Source of the DNA: Thermocrinis ruber
Lineage (GTDB): Bacteria > Aquificota > Aquificia > Aquificales > Aquificaceae
Reading direction: 5' to 3'
DNA length: 64,000 bases
Assembly (NCBI RefSeq): GCF_000512735.1
Contig: NZ_CP007028.1
Coordinates: forward strand, 806,001 to 870,000
Shown: one piece after another, positions 8,158 through 16,585 of the stretch
Numbering within the stretch: position 1 is the stretch's first letter
Layout of the letters: every line of letters starts with the position of its first letter
Translations under genes and position numbers: made by a program
Notes under the pieces: generated by a model
The model's database searches: none
Told to the model about the DNA's origin: nothing
Seen by the model: only the letters and a program-made list of their open reading frames with translations

Positions 8158-9666
8158 ATGAAGGAAAAAGTCTTAGGCTGTGATGTTAGCAAGGATTATA
8201 TCATACTCCATGATGGAAATCAAGCATACAAGCTTAGCCTTGAAAACTTCAAAAGCCTTCAAAAGCTGGTAAATAACAGCATTGTGGTTTTAGAACAAAC
8301 GGGTGCATACGGGCTTAGGTGGGGGCAAGTCTTAGAAGACTTGGGAGCAAAGGTCTATATTGCAGATGGCAAGGACTTTAAGAACTTCAAACTCTACCAA
8401 GCGGTAAGAAAGAAAGATGACTATACGGATGCATACTACCTTAGGCTTTTCTTTTTTGAAAGACCTAAAAGAGTTTGGCGGTTTAACAAAGAGTTAGCCC
8501 ATCTTAGGGCTTTGATTAGGCAACATATGAGAAATGAAAAGGACATAACCAAGCATGCAAACAGATTAAGCCAGTATTTAGCGGTTATCTTTCCCACTAA
8601 AAATTACTGTGATTTGGACAGAAAGAAGTTTCTAAAAGCTTTGGATGAGATAGAACAAGAATTAAAGCAAACTCCACATGCATTAAGTGGCTTGGCTTTG
8701 ATGGAACTAAACAAGCTTAGGGTTGTGTTGGATTGACATAGCAAACTTGAAGAAGAGATAACAAGCATAGCAAGGAACCATAAAGACTATGAAATTCTCA
8801 AGTCTTTTCATGGCTTGAACGATATTCTGATTGCTACCTTGATAGCTTATTACTGGGACATAGAACGGTTTAAGGATGTGGATAGTTTCATTGGCTATAT
8901 GGTTATGGGTGCAAATCCTGAAGTTTCGGGAACTTCACTTAACAGAATGAAAACGGACAAGGCAAGGGCAGAAGTTAAGGGCAAGTTTTTTATGCTTTTC
9001 CTTCAATCCCACAAAGATAACAGTCCATACAAGCCATTAATTGACTTGCTTAGGTCAAGGCTTGGCGGTGGGAATAATCAAAAGAAAAGGTATATCAAGT
9101 TTTTAACTGACTTGCTGGAGCTTGTTTATTATGCTTTGAAGTATAGGCTAAGCTTTGACCAAGCGGTGGCTTGGAAAGTCAAGGAGTTAGAAAGGGAAAG
9201 GGCAAGGCTAAGAAACCAGTTAGAGAAAGCAAGGGAGCAAGGGAACCAAGAAAAGGCAAGTCTTTTAGGCTGGGAACATGAAAACATCACATTGAATAAA
9301 CAAGCTTGGGAATTGGTTTTAAGCAAGGTGGGAAGGTGTGAAGATATTCCCGACAAGTCCCCAGAAGGAGCCAAGTCCGATGGCTTGGCTTTGGATGGGG
9401 GCTTGGCGGGGCATCTACCTTATTCTTCCACTTGCTTAGAACCAAGCCAAAGCTTGGAACCAAGCCAAAGCCAAAAGCCAAGCCAAAGCAAGGAACCAAA
9501 CCAAAGCAAGGAACCAAACCAAGAACCAAACAAAGAACTAAGCCAAAGCTTGGAACCAAGCCAAACATTAAGCCAAGAACCAAGCCAAGAGATAGGTCAA
9601 GGCTTGGAGTATGCTTTAGTTGGTGGTGGCGGTAAGAGAAAGAAAAGAAAGCGGTTAGAGAGTTAG
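8158..9666 (+). pseudogene. IS110-family transposase split by an in-frame TGA
   Basis: One reading frame of about 502 codons runs from the ATG at 8158 to TAG at 9664-9666, broken only by TGA at 8734-8736 (codon 193). The first part has the IS110 DEDD RuvC-like catalytic set: D9 in GCDVSK, E46 in VLEQTG, and D88/D91 in KKDDYTDA. After the stop, in the same frame, come KSFHGLNDILIATLIA and GANPEVSGTSLNRMKTDK, matching the Tnp_20 domain with its serine motif. The last about 75 residues are low-complexity EPSQ/EPNQ repeats and end in a basic KRKKRKR patch, unusual for the family. It is probably inactivated by a point mutation. Translational read-through is possible but unsupported. Confidence 0.85.
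9425..9600 (+). repeat. Low-complexity repeat encoding EPSQ tail
   Basis: The sequence is an irregular repeat of words such as AACCAAGCCAAAGC and AAGCTTGG, encoding EPSQSLEPSQ-type repeats at the transposase C-terminus. The same AAGCAAGG/GCTTGG vocabulary continues in the non-coding right end to about 9870 and beyond the right inverted repeat. Confidence 0.8.
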
Positions 9667-9870
9667 CAAGGACAAGCAAGGCATAGGTGTTTAGCTTTGT
9701 GCTTGGTTAGGTACCAAGCAAATGGGCAAAGCTAAAAAGCAAGGCAAGGGGTAGGTCTATCTTAAGGTGCCAAACAAACAAGCAAGGGTTAAGTGCTTGC
9801 TTGATGCTGTGCGGTAGTGCTAAGCAAGGTGGATAAGCAAGGGTTTGGTCTATCTTACATCCAAACTTTG
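9667..9870 (+). other. Right non-coding end of the insertion element
   Basis: These 204 bp have no credible gene. They are filled with AAGCAAGG, GCTTGG and TTAGCTT words that can form many small hairpins. In some IS110 relatives (IS1111 type) the guide RNA lies at this end. I see no single dominant fold. Confidence 0.5.
9851..9862 (+). repeat. 12-bp direct repeat, copy inside the right end
   Basis: TATCTTACATCC is identical to 7895-7906. Confidence 0.4.
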
Positions 9871-9925
9871 CCCCGCCAAGCCTTAGCTTGCTTGGGAAAA
9901 GTTTAACACAAGCTCTTTAGACTGC
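9871..9925 (-). repeat. Right terminal inverted repeat
   Basis: This is the inverted partner of 7922-7976, 54 of 55 positions matching. Confidence 0.95.
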
Positions 9926-9939
9926 ATCCAATAAGCAAA

Positions 9940-9980
9940 GTTTAGCTTGGTGCTTGGTAAAGAAAGGATAAAAAGCAAGG
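9940..9980 (+). repeat. Degenerate copy of the element's right-end sequence outside the element
   Basis: GTTTAGCTTGGTGCTTGGT (9940-9958) matches 9689-9707 in 18 of 19 positions. TAAAAAGCAAGG (9969-9980) matches 9733-9744 exactly. Element-derived sequence therefore extends beyond the right inverted repeat. The rest of the gap to 10093 shows nothing clear. Confidence 0.6.
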
Positions 9981-10093
9981 AGTAAGGAATAGAGATAATA
10001 AACTTAAACTGGATATACCTTATAACACTATACGAAGGCTGATAAACTGCCTCCATATTAAAGTCAATAATATAATCCTTAAACAGGAACACC

Positions 10094-10993
10094 ATGGAAA
10101 CCATAGAAGAGCTCAAAGTTCATTACAACTGGACTGAGGAGGACGAAGAGAACCTACGCAGGGTTGCTTGGATAGGTGAAAAATACAAGGAAGAGTTTGT
10201 AGAAGAATTTTACAGACACCTTGAAAATTTCCCGGATGCGAGCAAATATCTTTCCAGCAAAGAGATAAGGGATAGGCACAAAGAAAAAATAAAAAGATGG
10301 TTTGCATCCTTTTTCACTTCAAAGTATGATGCTCAATACCTAAAAGGACTATACCGTGTGGGAGAGGTTCATTTCAAGATAGGGCTCCCACCTCACTATG
10401 TGCAAGCATCCATGAACTTTGTAAGAAGTTATCTAATGAACATCATAAATAAAGAGATGGGAACCTCTGCAGAAACCAATAGAATACTGATCTCGATTAA
10501 CAAGGCTTTAGACATAAACCTTGATGTAATGATCAATTCTTTCAGAGAGGAAGAGTTGCGCCTATATCATGCAATGGGAAAGTATCAAAAAATTCTGATA
10601 GAAAACGTTAAAAGGATATCGTGGTTTTTTGACTTTTTCATAGTTTTTACCCTGGCAGTGGTAGGTGTTTTTCTCATTGTTTGGATCATATACGAAATTT
10701 GGCTCATTCTCACGGGAGTGTTGCCTTTGGAAAGGGGTGGTTTGAGTGTGCTAGGTTCTATCTTAATCCTTTATGCAATCTCTGAGCTTCTTTCTGAGGA
10801 AATAAAACACATAAAAGGTTCTGCCCTTAGCTTAAAAGTATTTGTAGGCGTTGCCTTGGCGGCAGTCATAAGAAAGGTATTGATACTCTCTTTGTCTCCC
10901 GAGAAGGTTCAGGAGTTGATAACACTCTCTCTTGTGATTTTAGCCTTGGGGGTAGTATTTTGGCTCATATACAGAGTTGAATCAAAGCTTTAA
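10094..10993 (+). CDS. Globin-coupled sensor fused to a PsiE-like membrane domain
   Basis: Residues about 1-165 match the globin domain of globin-coupled sensors. The proximal haem histidine is H93 in the hallmark VGEVHFKIGLPPHYV, and the pre-haem helix region contains KRWFASFF. The domain should bind haem and sense O2 or a similar gas. Residues about 175-299 form four hydrophobic helices laid out like the phosphate-starvation-inducible PsiE family, with EIWLILTGVLP after the first helix. No methyl-accepting, GGDEF or kinase output is present, so the output is unknown. The ATG at 10094 has a weak AGGAAC site. The IS element lies just upstream. Confidence 0.8.
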   Translation: METIEELKVHYNWTEEDEENLRRVAWIGEKYKEEFVEEFYRHLENFPDASKYLSSKEIRDRHKEKIKRWFASFFTSKYDAQYLKGLYRVGEVHFKIGLPPHYVQASMNFVRSYLMNIINKEMGTSAETNRILISINKALDINLDVMINSFREEELRLYHAMGKYQKILIENVKRISWFFDFFIVFTLAVVGVFLIVWIIYEIWLILTGVLPLERGGLSVLGSILILYAISELLSEEIKHIKGSALSLKVFVGVALAAVIRKVLILSLSPEKVQELITLSLVILALGVVFWLIYRVESKL

Positions 10994-10995
10994 AG

Positions 10996-11001
10996 TATAA
11001 T
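10996..11001 (+). promoter_or_regulatory. -10 box of gcvT, probably leaderless
   Basis: TATAAT ends 6 bp before the gcvT ATG, and no Shine-Dalgarno is present. A transcript starting at the usual distance would have almost no 5' leader. Confidence 0.5.
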
Positions 11002-11007
11002 TTTTCT

Positions 11008-12030
11008 ATGAAAACCACACCTTTGCATCCTTTACACATCCAATTAAAGGCAAAATTTACAGAGTTTGCGGGATACCAAATGCCTTTGCAGTATTCCTCC
11101 ATAGTAGAAGAGGTTATGGCGGTCAGGAGTTCTGCGGGACTTTTTGATATATCCCACATGGGAAGGCTTTGGGTTAAGGGAAAAGATGTAAAACAAAAGC
11201 TTGACTTTTTGACTACCAACTCCTTGGACAAGCTAAAATATGGTAAAGTGCAGTATAACTTATTGGTCAACGAGAGGGGAGGTGTAAAGGATGATATAAC
11301 TGTTTATATGATGGGGGAGGGGGAATACTTTTTGTGTGTAAACAGCATAAACAGGGAGAAGGTTTTAAACTGGCTTGCCTCTTGGGGTCTAACTGTGGAA
11401 GATTGGACCTTTCAGAGTGTGCAAATAGCCCTTCAGGGCAAATCCGCAGAGGAAAAATTGAAGAAGTATTTTGACGTTAGTGGTTTGAAAAGATACAACT
11501 TCTTGACAGTTGGGAACGTAATAATTTCCCGTACAGGCTACACAGGAGAGGATGGCTTTGAAATTTACGCACCCATCAAAGAGGGCATTGAAATTTTTGA
11601 GGCCCTTTCAAAGGAGGTGCAAATCTGTGGACTTGGTGCAAGGGATGTTTTGAGGATAGAAGCTGGTATGCCTCTGTACGGACACGAACTTTCGGAGGAT
11701 ATCTCTCCTCTGATGGCAAGCTTAGACAGGTTTGTAAGCAGGGAAAAGGACTTTTTAGGAAAGGATGAGATGTTTTCAAAGGAGCCACAGAGAAAACTCT
11801 TTGGTCTGGAGTTGCAAGAAAAGGGTGTGCCTAGGGAAGGCTACCGAGTAGAGATAAACCGCAAAGAAATAGGTGTGGTCTCAAGCGGAACCTTTTCGCC
11901 CACCTTAAAAAAGGGCATAGCCCTCTGCTTTGTGGATAAGGAATATCTGCAAGAGGGCGCAGAGGTTGAGCTTATAATTAGGGAAAAGCCCGTAAGGGCA
12001 GTTCTAAGAAGGTATCCCTTCATAAGGTAA
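11008..12030 (+). CDS. gcvT: Aminomethyltransferase (glycine cleavage T protein)
   Basis: GcvT takes the aminomethyl group from lipoylated H protein and transfers it to THF, releasing ammonia. It has 340 aa, slightly short of the usual 360. Recognisable blocks are TPLHPLHIQLKAKFTEFAGYQMPLQY, GLFDISHMGRLWVKG, ISRTGYTGEDGFEIY and AGMPLYGHEL. It is cytoplasmic. The other glycine-cleavage genes are not here, which is usual for scattered Aquificales pathways. Its TAA overlaps the tilS ATG by one base. Confidence 0.93.
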   Translation: MKTTPLHPLHIQLKAKFTEFAGYQMPLQYSSIVEEVMAVRSSAGLFDISHMGRLWVKGKDVKQKLDFLTTNSLDKLKYGKVQYNLLVNERGGVKDDITVYMMGEGEYFLCVNSINREKVLNWLASWGLTVEDWTFQSVQIALQGKSAEEKLKKYFDVSGLKRYNFLTVGNVIISRTGYTGEDGFEIYAPIKEGIEIFEALSKEVQICGLGARDVLRIEAGMPLYGHELSEDISPLMASLDRFVSREKDFLGKDEMFSKEPQRKLFGLELQEKGVPREGYRVEINRKEIGVVSSGTFSPTLKKGIALCFVDKEYLQEGAEVELIIREKPVRAVLRRYPFIR

Positions 12031-12911
12031 TGGCATATCACAGCCTTCTGAGGAAGGTTATAACCCTACAGAGGAAGACAAAACTGATCCCTCCCAACAG
12101 TGCTATTCTTGTAGCTTTCTCCGGGGGCATAGACTCCTCCTCTTTAGCGGTAGCCCTGCAAAGGTTAAGAGAGCCCTTAAAGATCAAACGCTTAGCCCTT
12201 TTACACATAAACCATCTTTTGAGGGGAGAAGAATCTTACAGGGATGAGAACTTTACAAGAAGTTTCGCCCAAAAATACTCCTTAGAGCTCTTTGTGGAGA
12301 GGGTGGATGTGCCAAGCTTAGCCAAAAAAAAGGGAGGCAACATAGAGGCGGTCGCAAGGGAGGAAAGATACAGGCTCTTTGAGGAGGTGAGAAAGAGGGA
12401 AGGCTTTGACTTGGTAGCAACTGCCCATCACCTGGGGGACTTGGTGGAGACTATAATTCTTTGGCTCACACGGGGCACGGGGCTTGAGGGACTTTTGGGC
12501 TTTGAACCAATGGAAGGCAACATTATAAGACCTTTTTACCTTGCCACTCGGCAGGAGATAGAGGATTTTGCCAAAAAGCAAGCCATTGAGTGGGTGGAGG
12601 ATTCCACCAACTATGACCTTTCTTTGGCAAGAAACAGAATAAGGCACAGGGTGGTGCCCGAGCTAAAGGCTATAAACCCAAACCTGGAAGAGAGCGTGCT
12701 TAGGATGAGGGAGATTTTAAAGGAGGAGAATGAACTTCTTGAGAAGTTAGTCCAGACTGCCCTTTTGAAGGTAAGGGAGGAAGGAAGGGAAGGCTTTTTA
12801 AAGTTGGAGCCAGCCCTCCAAAGGCGTGTGGTAATGAAGCTATACGGAGTAAAGAACTTCAAAGAGGTGAGCAGGATCATAAACAGGATAAAGAAGGGTG
12901 ATAATATATAG
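12030..12911 (+). CDS. tilS: tRNA(Ile)-lysidine synthase
   Basis: TilS attaches lysine to C34 of tRNA-Ile(CAU) so that it reads AUA. The PP-loop SGGIDSSSLAV lies near residue 31, followed by HINHLLRGEES, the VATAHHLGD motif and RPFYLATRQEIEDFA, then the EDSTNYDLSLARNRIRH signature. At 293 aa it matches the short TilS form lacking the C-terminal tRNA-binding extension, as in Aquifex. It is translationally coupled to gcvT by a TAATG overlap. Confidence 0.95.
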   Translation: MAYHSLLRKVITLQRKTKLIPPNSAILVAFSGGIDSSSLAVALQRLREPLKIKRLALLHINHLLRGEESYRDENFTRSFAQKYSLELFVERVDVPSLAKKKGGNIEAVAREERYRLFEEVRKREGFDLVATAHHLGDLVETIILWLTRGTGLEGLLGFEPMEGNIIRPFYLATRQEIEDFAKKQAIEWVEDSTNYDLSLARNRIRHRVVPELKAINPNLEESVLRMREILKEENELLEKLVQTALLKVREEGREGFLKLEPALQRRVVMKLYGVKNFKEVSRIINRIKKGDNI

Positions 12912-12921
12912 CGTTTAAAGT

Positions 12922-13536
12922 ATGTTAAACAGGGTCTTTAGAATCTTCAGAGAGAAGGGTGGAATACTCAAAGCCCTGGACCTTTGGGATTGGTATGAGT
13001 CTTTGGAGCCCAAGTGGCAAAAGAAGGTAAAGTATTACTTTTCTTTAAAAACCATAAAGAACTTGAACTTTCCTTACAAGGCTAAGCACTTTGACAGCGG
13101 AGATGTTCAAACTGCCTACACAAAGAGGACTTTTCTTGGGAGCTTAGCCCAAACCGCCCTTTTGGAGAAGGACTTTGAAACTGCCCACTGGCTCTATTGG
13201 GAAGCCCTAAAGCAAGAAGGCACACCCTACGAGGAACATCTGATCCTCAACGACCTTCTTTTGCTCTATCAAAAACTCAAAGACTTTGAGAAGATGGAGG
13301 AAGTTGCAAAAAGAGATGTGGAGCTATTTCCAGAGTATGCGGAAGAGCTAAAGGAAAGAAACGGTGGAAAACTGCCACAGATCAACTCCTTTGAGGTTTT
13401 GGTGTATCTTTACGAGCGAAAGGGTCTTTTTGAGGACGCCTTGGCACTGATAAAGAGAATAAAGGAGCTTGGCATTCCCTACCCACATGAGGAGGAAGTT
13501 CTAAAGAGAATTTCTGATAAAATAAACTCCCTTTGA
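12922..13536 (+). CDS. TPR-like helical protein, function unknown
   Basis: This 204-aa soluble protein appears helical throughout. Repeated pairs such as LAQTALLEKDFETAHWLYWEALKQ and YLYERKGLFEDALALIKR resemble degenerate tetratricopeptide repeats. It has no signal peptide. It starts 10 bp after tilS and stops 1 bp before the ychF start, so it is in one operon. A protein-binding role is likely from the fold. No specific partner can be named. Confidence 0.75.
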   Translation: MLNRVFRIFREKGGILKALDLWDWYESLEPKWQKKVKYYFSLKTIKNLNFPYKAKHFDSGDVQTAYTKRTFLGSLAQTALLEKDFETAHWLYWEALKQEGTPYEEHLILNDLLLLYQKLKDFEKMEEVAKRDVELFPEYAEELKERNGGKLPQINSFEVLVYLYERKGLFEDALALIKRIKELGIPYPHEEEVLKRISDKINSL

Positions 13537-13537
13537 C

Positions 13538-14644
13538 ATGGGATTCAGCTGTGGAATAGTAGGGCTTCCCAACGTGGGAAAATCAACCCTTTTTAATGCC
13601 CTTTTGCAGTCGGCAAAGGCTCAGTCTGCCAACTATCCCTTTTGCACTATCGAACCCAACGTGGGCGTGGTAGAGGTGCCAGACCAAAGGCTCTACCACA
13701 TAGCCCAAAAGGAGAGGTCAAAAAAGATCACACCCACCTTCATAGAGTTTTGGGACATTGCGGGCTTGGTAAGAAACGCCAGCAAAGGGGAGGGTCTGGG
13801 TAATCAGTTCTTGGCAAACATCCGAGAGGTGGATGCCATAGTTCAGGTTCTGAGATGCTTTGAGGACCCGGATGTGGTGCACGTAGAGGGAGAGGTTGAC
13901 CCAATAAGGGACGCCCAGATTATAGACTTGGAGCTTATAGCCAAAGACTTGGAGACGGTGGAAAGGAGGTTAGAAAAGGTTCAAAAGATGGCAAGGCTTG
14001 TAGACAAAAAGGTAAAAGAGGAGCTTGAACATTTGGAAAAGATAAAGGCAGTCCTTGACAGAATGGAGCCTCTGAGGAGGCACAAAGAAGAGCTTGGAGA
14101 GGAAACCATAGAGTATGCAAAGAAGACTCTATTTCTGCTTTCTATCAAACCCATCATGTACGTTGCCAATGTGGGAGAGAAAGATTTGCCAGAGGGCAAT
14201 GAGTGGTCCGAAAAGGTAAAGGCTTACGCAGAGCAAGAGTCTGCGCCGGTGGTGGTTATGTGCGCCAAGCTTGAGGCAGATTTGATCGGATTAGAAAGTC
14301 AAGAAAAGCTTGAACTTTTGAAGGCTTACGGGCTTGAAGAACCGGGATTAAATAAGCTAATAAGGGAGGGTTACCGTCTGCTTGGACTTATAACCTTCTT
14401 TACTGCCGGCGAGAAGGAAACCAGGGCTTGGACCATTAAAAAGGGCACAAAGGCACCACAAGCGGCGGGCAAGGTTCACTCGGATATGGAAAGGGGCTTC
14501 ATAGCGGCGGAGGTCATCAACTACGAAGAATACAAAAACCTCCCATCCCTCAGCAAGGCAAAGGAGCTTGGTTTAGTAAGGTTAGAAGGCAAGGATTACG
14601 TGGTTCAAGACGGAGACATAATGTACTTTAGGTTCAATGTGTGA
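13538..14644 (+). CDS. ychF: Redox-regulated ATPase YchF
   Basis: YchF/Ola1 is an Obg-family P-loop protein that binds ribosomes and hydrolyses ATP. The 368-aa sequence has G1 GLPNVGKSTLFNALL, G3 DIAGLVRNASKGEGLGNQFLA, a coiled-coil insert (about 130-200) and the C-terminal TGS-like domain with AWTIKKGTKAPQAAGKVHSDME, diagnostic of YchF. The ATG follows the preceding stop by 1 bp. The 3' end overlaps the convergent glycosyltransferase gene by 11 bp. Confidence 0.97.
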   Translation: MGFSCGIVGLPNVGKSTLFNALLQSAKAQSANYPFCTIEPNVGVVEVPDQRLYHIAQKERSKKITPTFIEFWDIAGLVRNASKGEGLGNQFLANIREVDAIVQVLRCFEDPDVVHVEGEVDPIRDAQIIDLELIAKDLETVERRLEKVQKMARLVDKKVKEELEHLEKIKAVLDRMEPLRRHKEELGEETIEYAKKTLFLLSIKPIMYVANVGEKDLPEGNEWSEKVKAYAEQESAPVVVMCAKLEADLIGLESQEKLELLKAYGLEEPGLNKLIREGYRLLGLITFFTAGEKETRAWTIKKGTKAPQAAGKVHSDMERGFIAAEVINYEEYKNLPSLSKAKELGLVRLEGKDYVVQDGDIMYFRFNV

Positions 14645-15662
14645 AAATCTCAAGAATTTTGTTTATTGTCCTTTGGGCGGAAAACTTTTCCCAATATAGC
14701 TTTTGGGAGTTTTGGGAGAAGGTTTCCCAGTTCTCCAGAGCTAAGGAGAGCTTTTCCTTAAGTGCCTCTGGATTTCCTCTTTCAAAGATGTAGCCGTTGA
14801 AACCTTCTATTACCGCCTCCTTTTGCCCTCCCGAGTCGGAAACTACCAAGGCACAGCCGCTGATTAGCGCTTCAAGGGCAACCCTTGGGAAAGCTTCCTC
14901 TCCCTTTGATGGAATAACGCATACATGGGCTTGGGCGTAGTATTTTTCCACCTCTGGGGTATAGCCCACAAAGAGAAAGTTTTCCCGGTAGTTTTGGACC
15001 ATAGCCTTCAAATCCGCCTCCGCCCTTCCGTTGCCCACAAAGATGCATTCAATGGGATAGCCCTTTTTTAAAAGCTCCAAACAAGCATTTGCCAAGTCAA
15101 AGACACCCTTTCCTTCATCCAGCTTGCCCACAAAAAGAACCTTTAGCTTGCCGTTCTTTGGTTTTTGAGTAGCTTTGAACCCGTCCTCCTCTATGACGTT
15201 GTAAACCACCTCCACCTTTTGCGGTGGCACGCCTTCCCTTATTAAGTTTTGCCTAACATGTTCGCTTACCGCCAAAAATTTATCCACAAAGGGAAAGACA
15301 AACTTCCGGACTGTCCACTCTCTCATACGGGACATGTGCCTGAAGAAAAAAACCTTACTACCCGCCAACTTTCCGCAGTAAAGAACATCTGGATACTCCT
15401 TTCCGTTGTTGGCTACTACAATATCCGGCTTTTCTGAACTTATTGCCCTATACAGCTTTATCATGCTCGGCAGTGTTAGGCTGTGGGGAAAGGGTATGTA
15501 AAGCTTTCTTACAAAGTCTGTATTTTTATCCATAAAACTGCCCTTGGCACATATTAGGGTTATGTCAAAGAAATCCTTCAGGTATTTTAACATGCTTACG
15601 GTGTGGAGCTCTGTGCCTCCAAAGTTTGGGTTTGGATTGCCGTTAACCCAAAAGACCCTCAA
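14634..15662 (-). CDS. Glycosyltransferase family 4 (GT-B fold)
   Basis: The 342-aa protein begins MRVFWVNGNPNPNFGGTELHT, the GT-B nucleotide-sugar start with a GG-T-E motif. The C-terminal half carries LKVLFVGKLDEGKG and the donor-site block PSKGEEAFPRVALEALISGCALV, typical of GT4. It probably adds a sugar to an outer-membrane or capsule glycan, with donor and acceptor unknown. The start overlaps the upstream metallohydrolase by 4 bp, placing it last in a five-gene minus-strand run. Confidence 0.9.
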   Translation of the reverse strand: MRVFWVNGNPNPNFGGTELHTVSMLKYLKDFFDITLICAKGSFMDKNTDFVRKLYIPFPHSLTLPSMIKLYRAISSEKPDIVVANNGKEYPDVLYCGKLAGSKVFFFRHMSRMREWTVRKFVFPFVDKFLAVSEHVRQNLIREGVPPQKVEVVYNVIEEDGFKATQKPKNGKLKVLFVGKLDEGKGVFDLANACLELLKKGYPIECIFVGNGRAEADLKAMVQNYRENFLFVGYTPEVEKYYAQAHVCVIPSKGEEAFPRVALEALISGCALVVSDSGGQKEAVIEGFNGYIFERGNPEALKEKLSLALENWETFSQNSQKLYWEKFSAQRTINKILEIFTH

Positions 15663-16585
15663 TCTTCCTCGTAATCCAACTGGTTATAAACCGCAAAGAT
15701 GTTGGCGTTGTAAAATTCGTTATACATTTTGTAGTCCTTAAAGGGATTTTCCGCCAGTGCTTGCCTTATCTCGTCTACACTTTTGCCCTCTTCTTTCATC
15801 TTTTTTACCCTCTCCCTAAGAAAGGTAAGGTAGTTCAGAGTATCATCTATGGCATCCTTTTTGAGAGGTTCGTTGTGCCCGGCCAGGATAACCTCCACAT
15901 CCATACCTTTGAGCATCCTAAGAGCCTTTATCCATCCTCCTACACTGGCGTTTCTGTCCCCTGCGAAAATGATCCTTTTGTAGCTAACCAAATCTCCCGC
16001 AAAGAGCACCCTCTCCTTTGGCATATAAACCACAAGGTCGTTGTTAGTATGGGCACTGTGTTTGAGGGGAATAAGCTTAAAGGTGTATTCTCCCACCTTT
16101 AGTTCTGTGTCTTCCTTTACCACTATATCTGGTGGCACCAAAACCACATTGTCAAAGAGACCCTTGAACCTCTGCTTGGCACCATCCAGAGCCATCTGGG
16201 CTTGACCGGATTTGTATTCCTCCATCAAAACATGGTGGGCTATTATCTTTGCTCCAAGCTCTTTGTATGTTTTTGCACCATACCAATGGTCTGGATGGTA
16301 GTGGGTTATTATGGCATACTTTATGGGTGCCCTTTTGACCCTGTATAGGTTCTCCACAAACTCCTTTGAAAGCTCAGGAGTAGACAGTGCATCCACCACC
16401 ACCCATCCTTCTTTGGTTAGCACCGCAAAGGCGTTGGACATGAACCCCCTGTTTTCCAAAGAGGGCAGGGCATCCACACCTCTAACCATGTAGATGTTCC
16501 CCGAGACCCTTTTTAGCTTCATCTCGGGGGCAAAGGCAAAGGCAAGCACCACAAAGAGCAGAGTAAGTTTAAAGAGCTTATACAT
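15659..16585 (-). CDS. Exported metallo-beta-lactamase-fold hydrolase (SoxH-like)
   Basis: The 308-aa product has a signal peptide (about 1-19). Its MBL metal set includes HYHPDHWYGAK, a later histidine in KHSAHTNNDL, AGDLV, and AGHNEP near the C-terminus. The HxHxDH motif shows a likely dinuclear metal site. Close paralogues are called SoxH or quinoprotein-relay zinc metallohydrolases. The substrate is unknown and the protein should be periplasmic. A paralogue closes the sox operon at 39189-40160. Here it overlaps nuoG by 8 bp. Confidence 0.85.
   Translation of the reverse strand: MYKLFKLTLLFVVLAFAFAPEMKLKRVSGNIYMVRGVDALPSLENRGFMSNAFAVLTKEGWVVVDALSTPELSKEFVENLYRVKRAPIKYAIITHYHPDHWYGAKTYKELGAKIIAHHVLMEEYKSGQAQMALDGAKQRFKGLFDNVVLVPPDIVVKEDTELKVGEYTFKLIPLKHSAHTNNDLVVYMPKERVLFAGDLVSYKRIIFAGDRNASVGGWIKALRMLKGMDVEVILAGHNEPLKKDAIDDTLNYLTFLRERVKKMKEEGKSVDEIRQALAENPFKDYKMYNEFYNANIFAVYNQLDYEED

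Larger units (their letters stand above)
7922..9925 (+). mobile_element. IS110-like insertion element, about 2.0 kb
   Basis: The element is bounded by 55-bp inverted repeats (7922-7976 and 9871-9925) with a single mismatch. It carries one transposase reading frame of the IS110 family (DEDD N-terminal domain plus Tnp_20-like C-terminal domain) interrupted by a TGA. It has about 180 bp of structured left non-coding sequence and about 200 bp of right non-coding sequence rich in AAGCAAGG and GCTTGG words. IS110 elements usually lack long terminal inverted repeats, so these ends are atypical. It sits between rpmB and a globin-sensor gene. No obvious target duplication abuts the repeats. Confidence 0.85.

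Noticed and set aside
8734-8736. Selenocysteine insertion in the transposase
   Set aside because: No SECIS-like hairpin seen immediately after the TGA, and no catalytic reason at that position. A nonsense mutation is simpler.
9287-9679. Minus-strand and +2 frames across the EPSQ repeat region
   Set aside because: Periodic DNA keeps several frames open. Only the transposase frame links to recognised domains.
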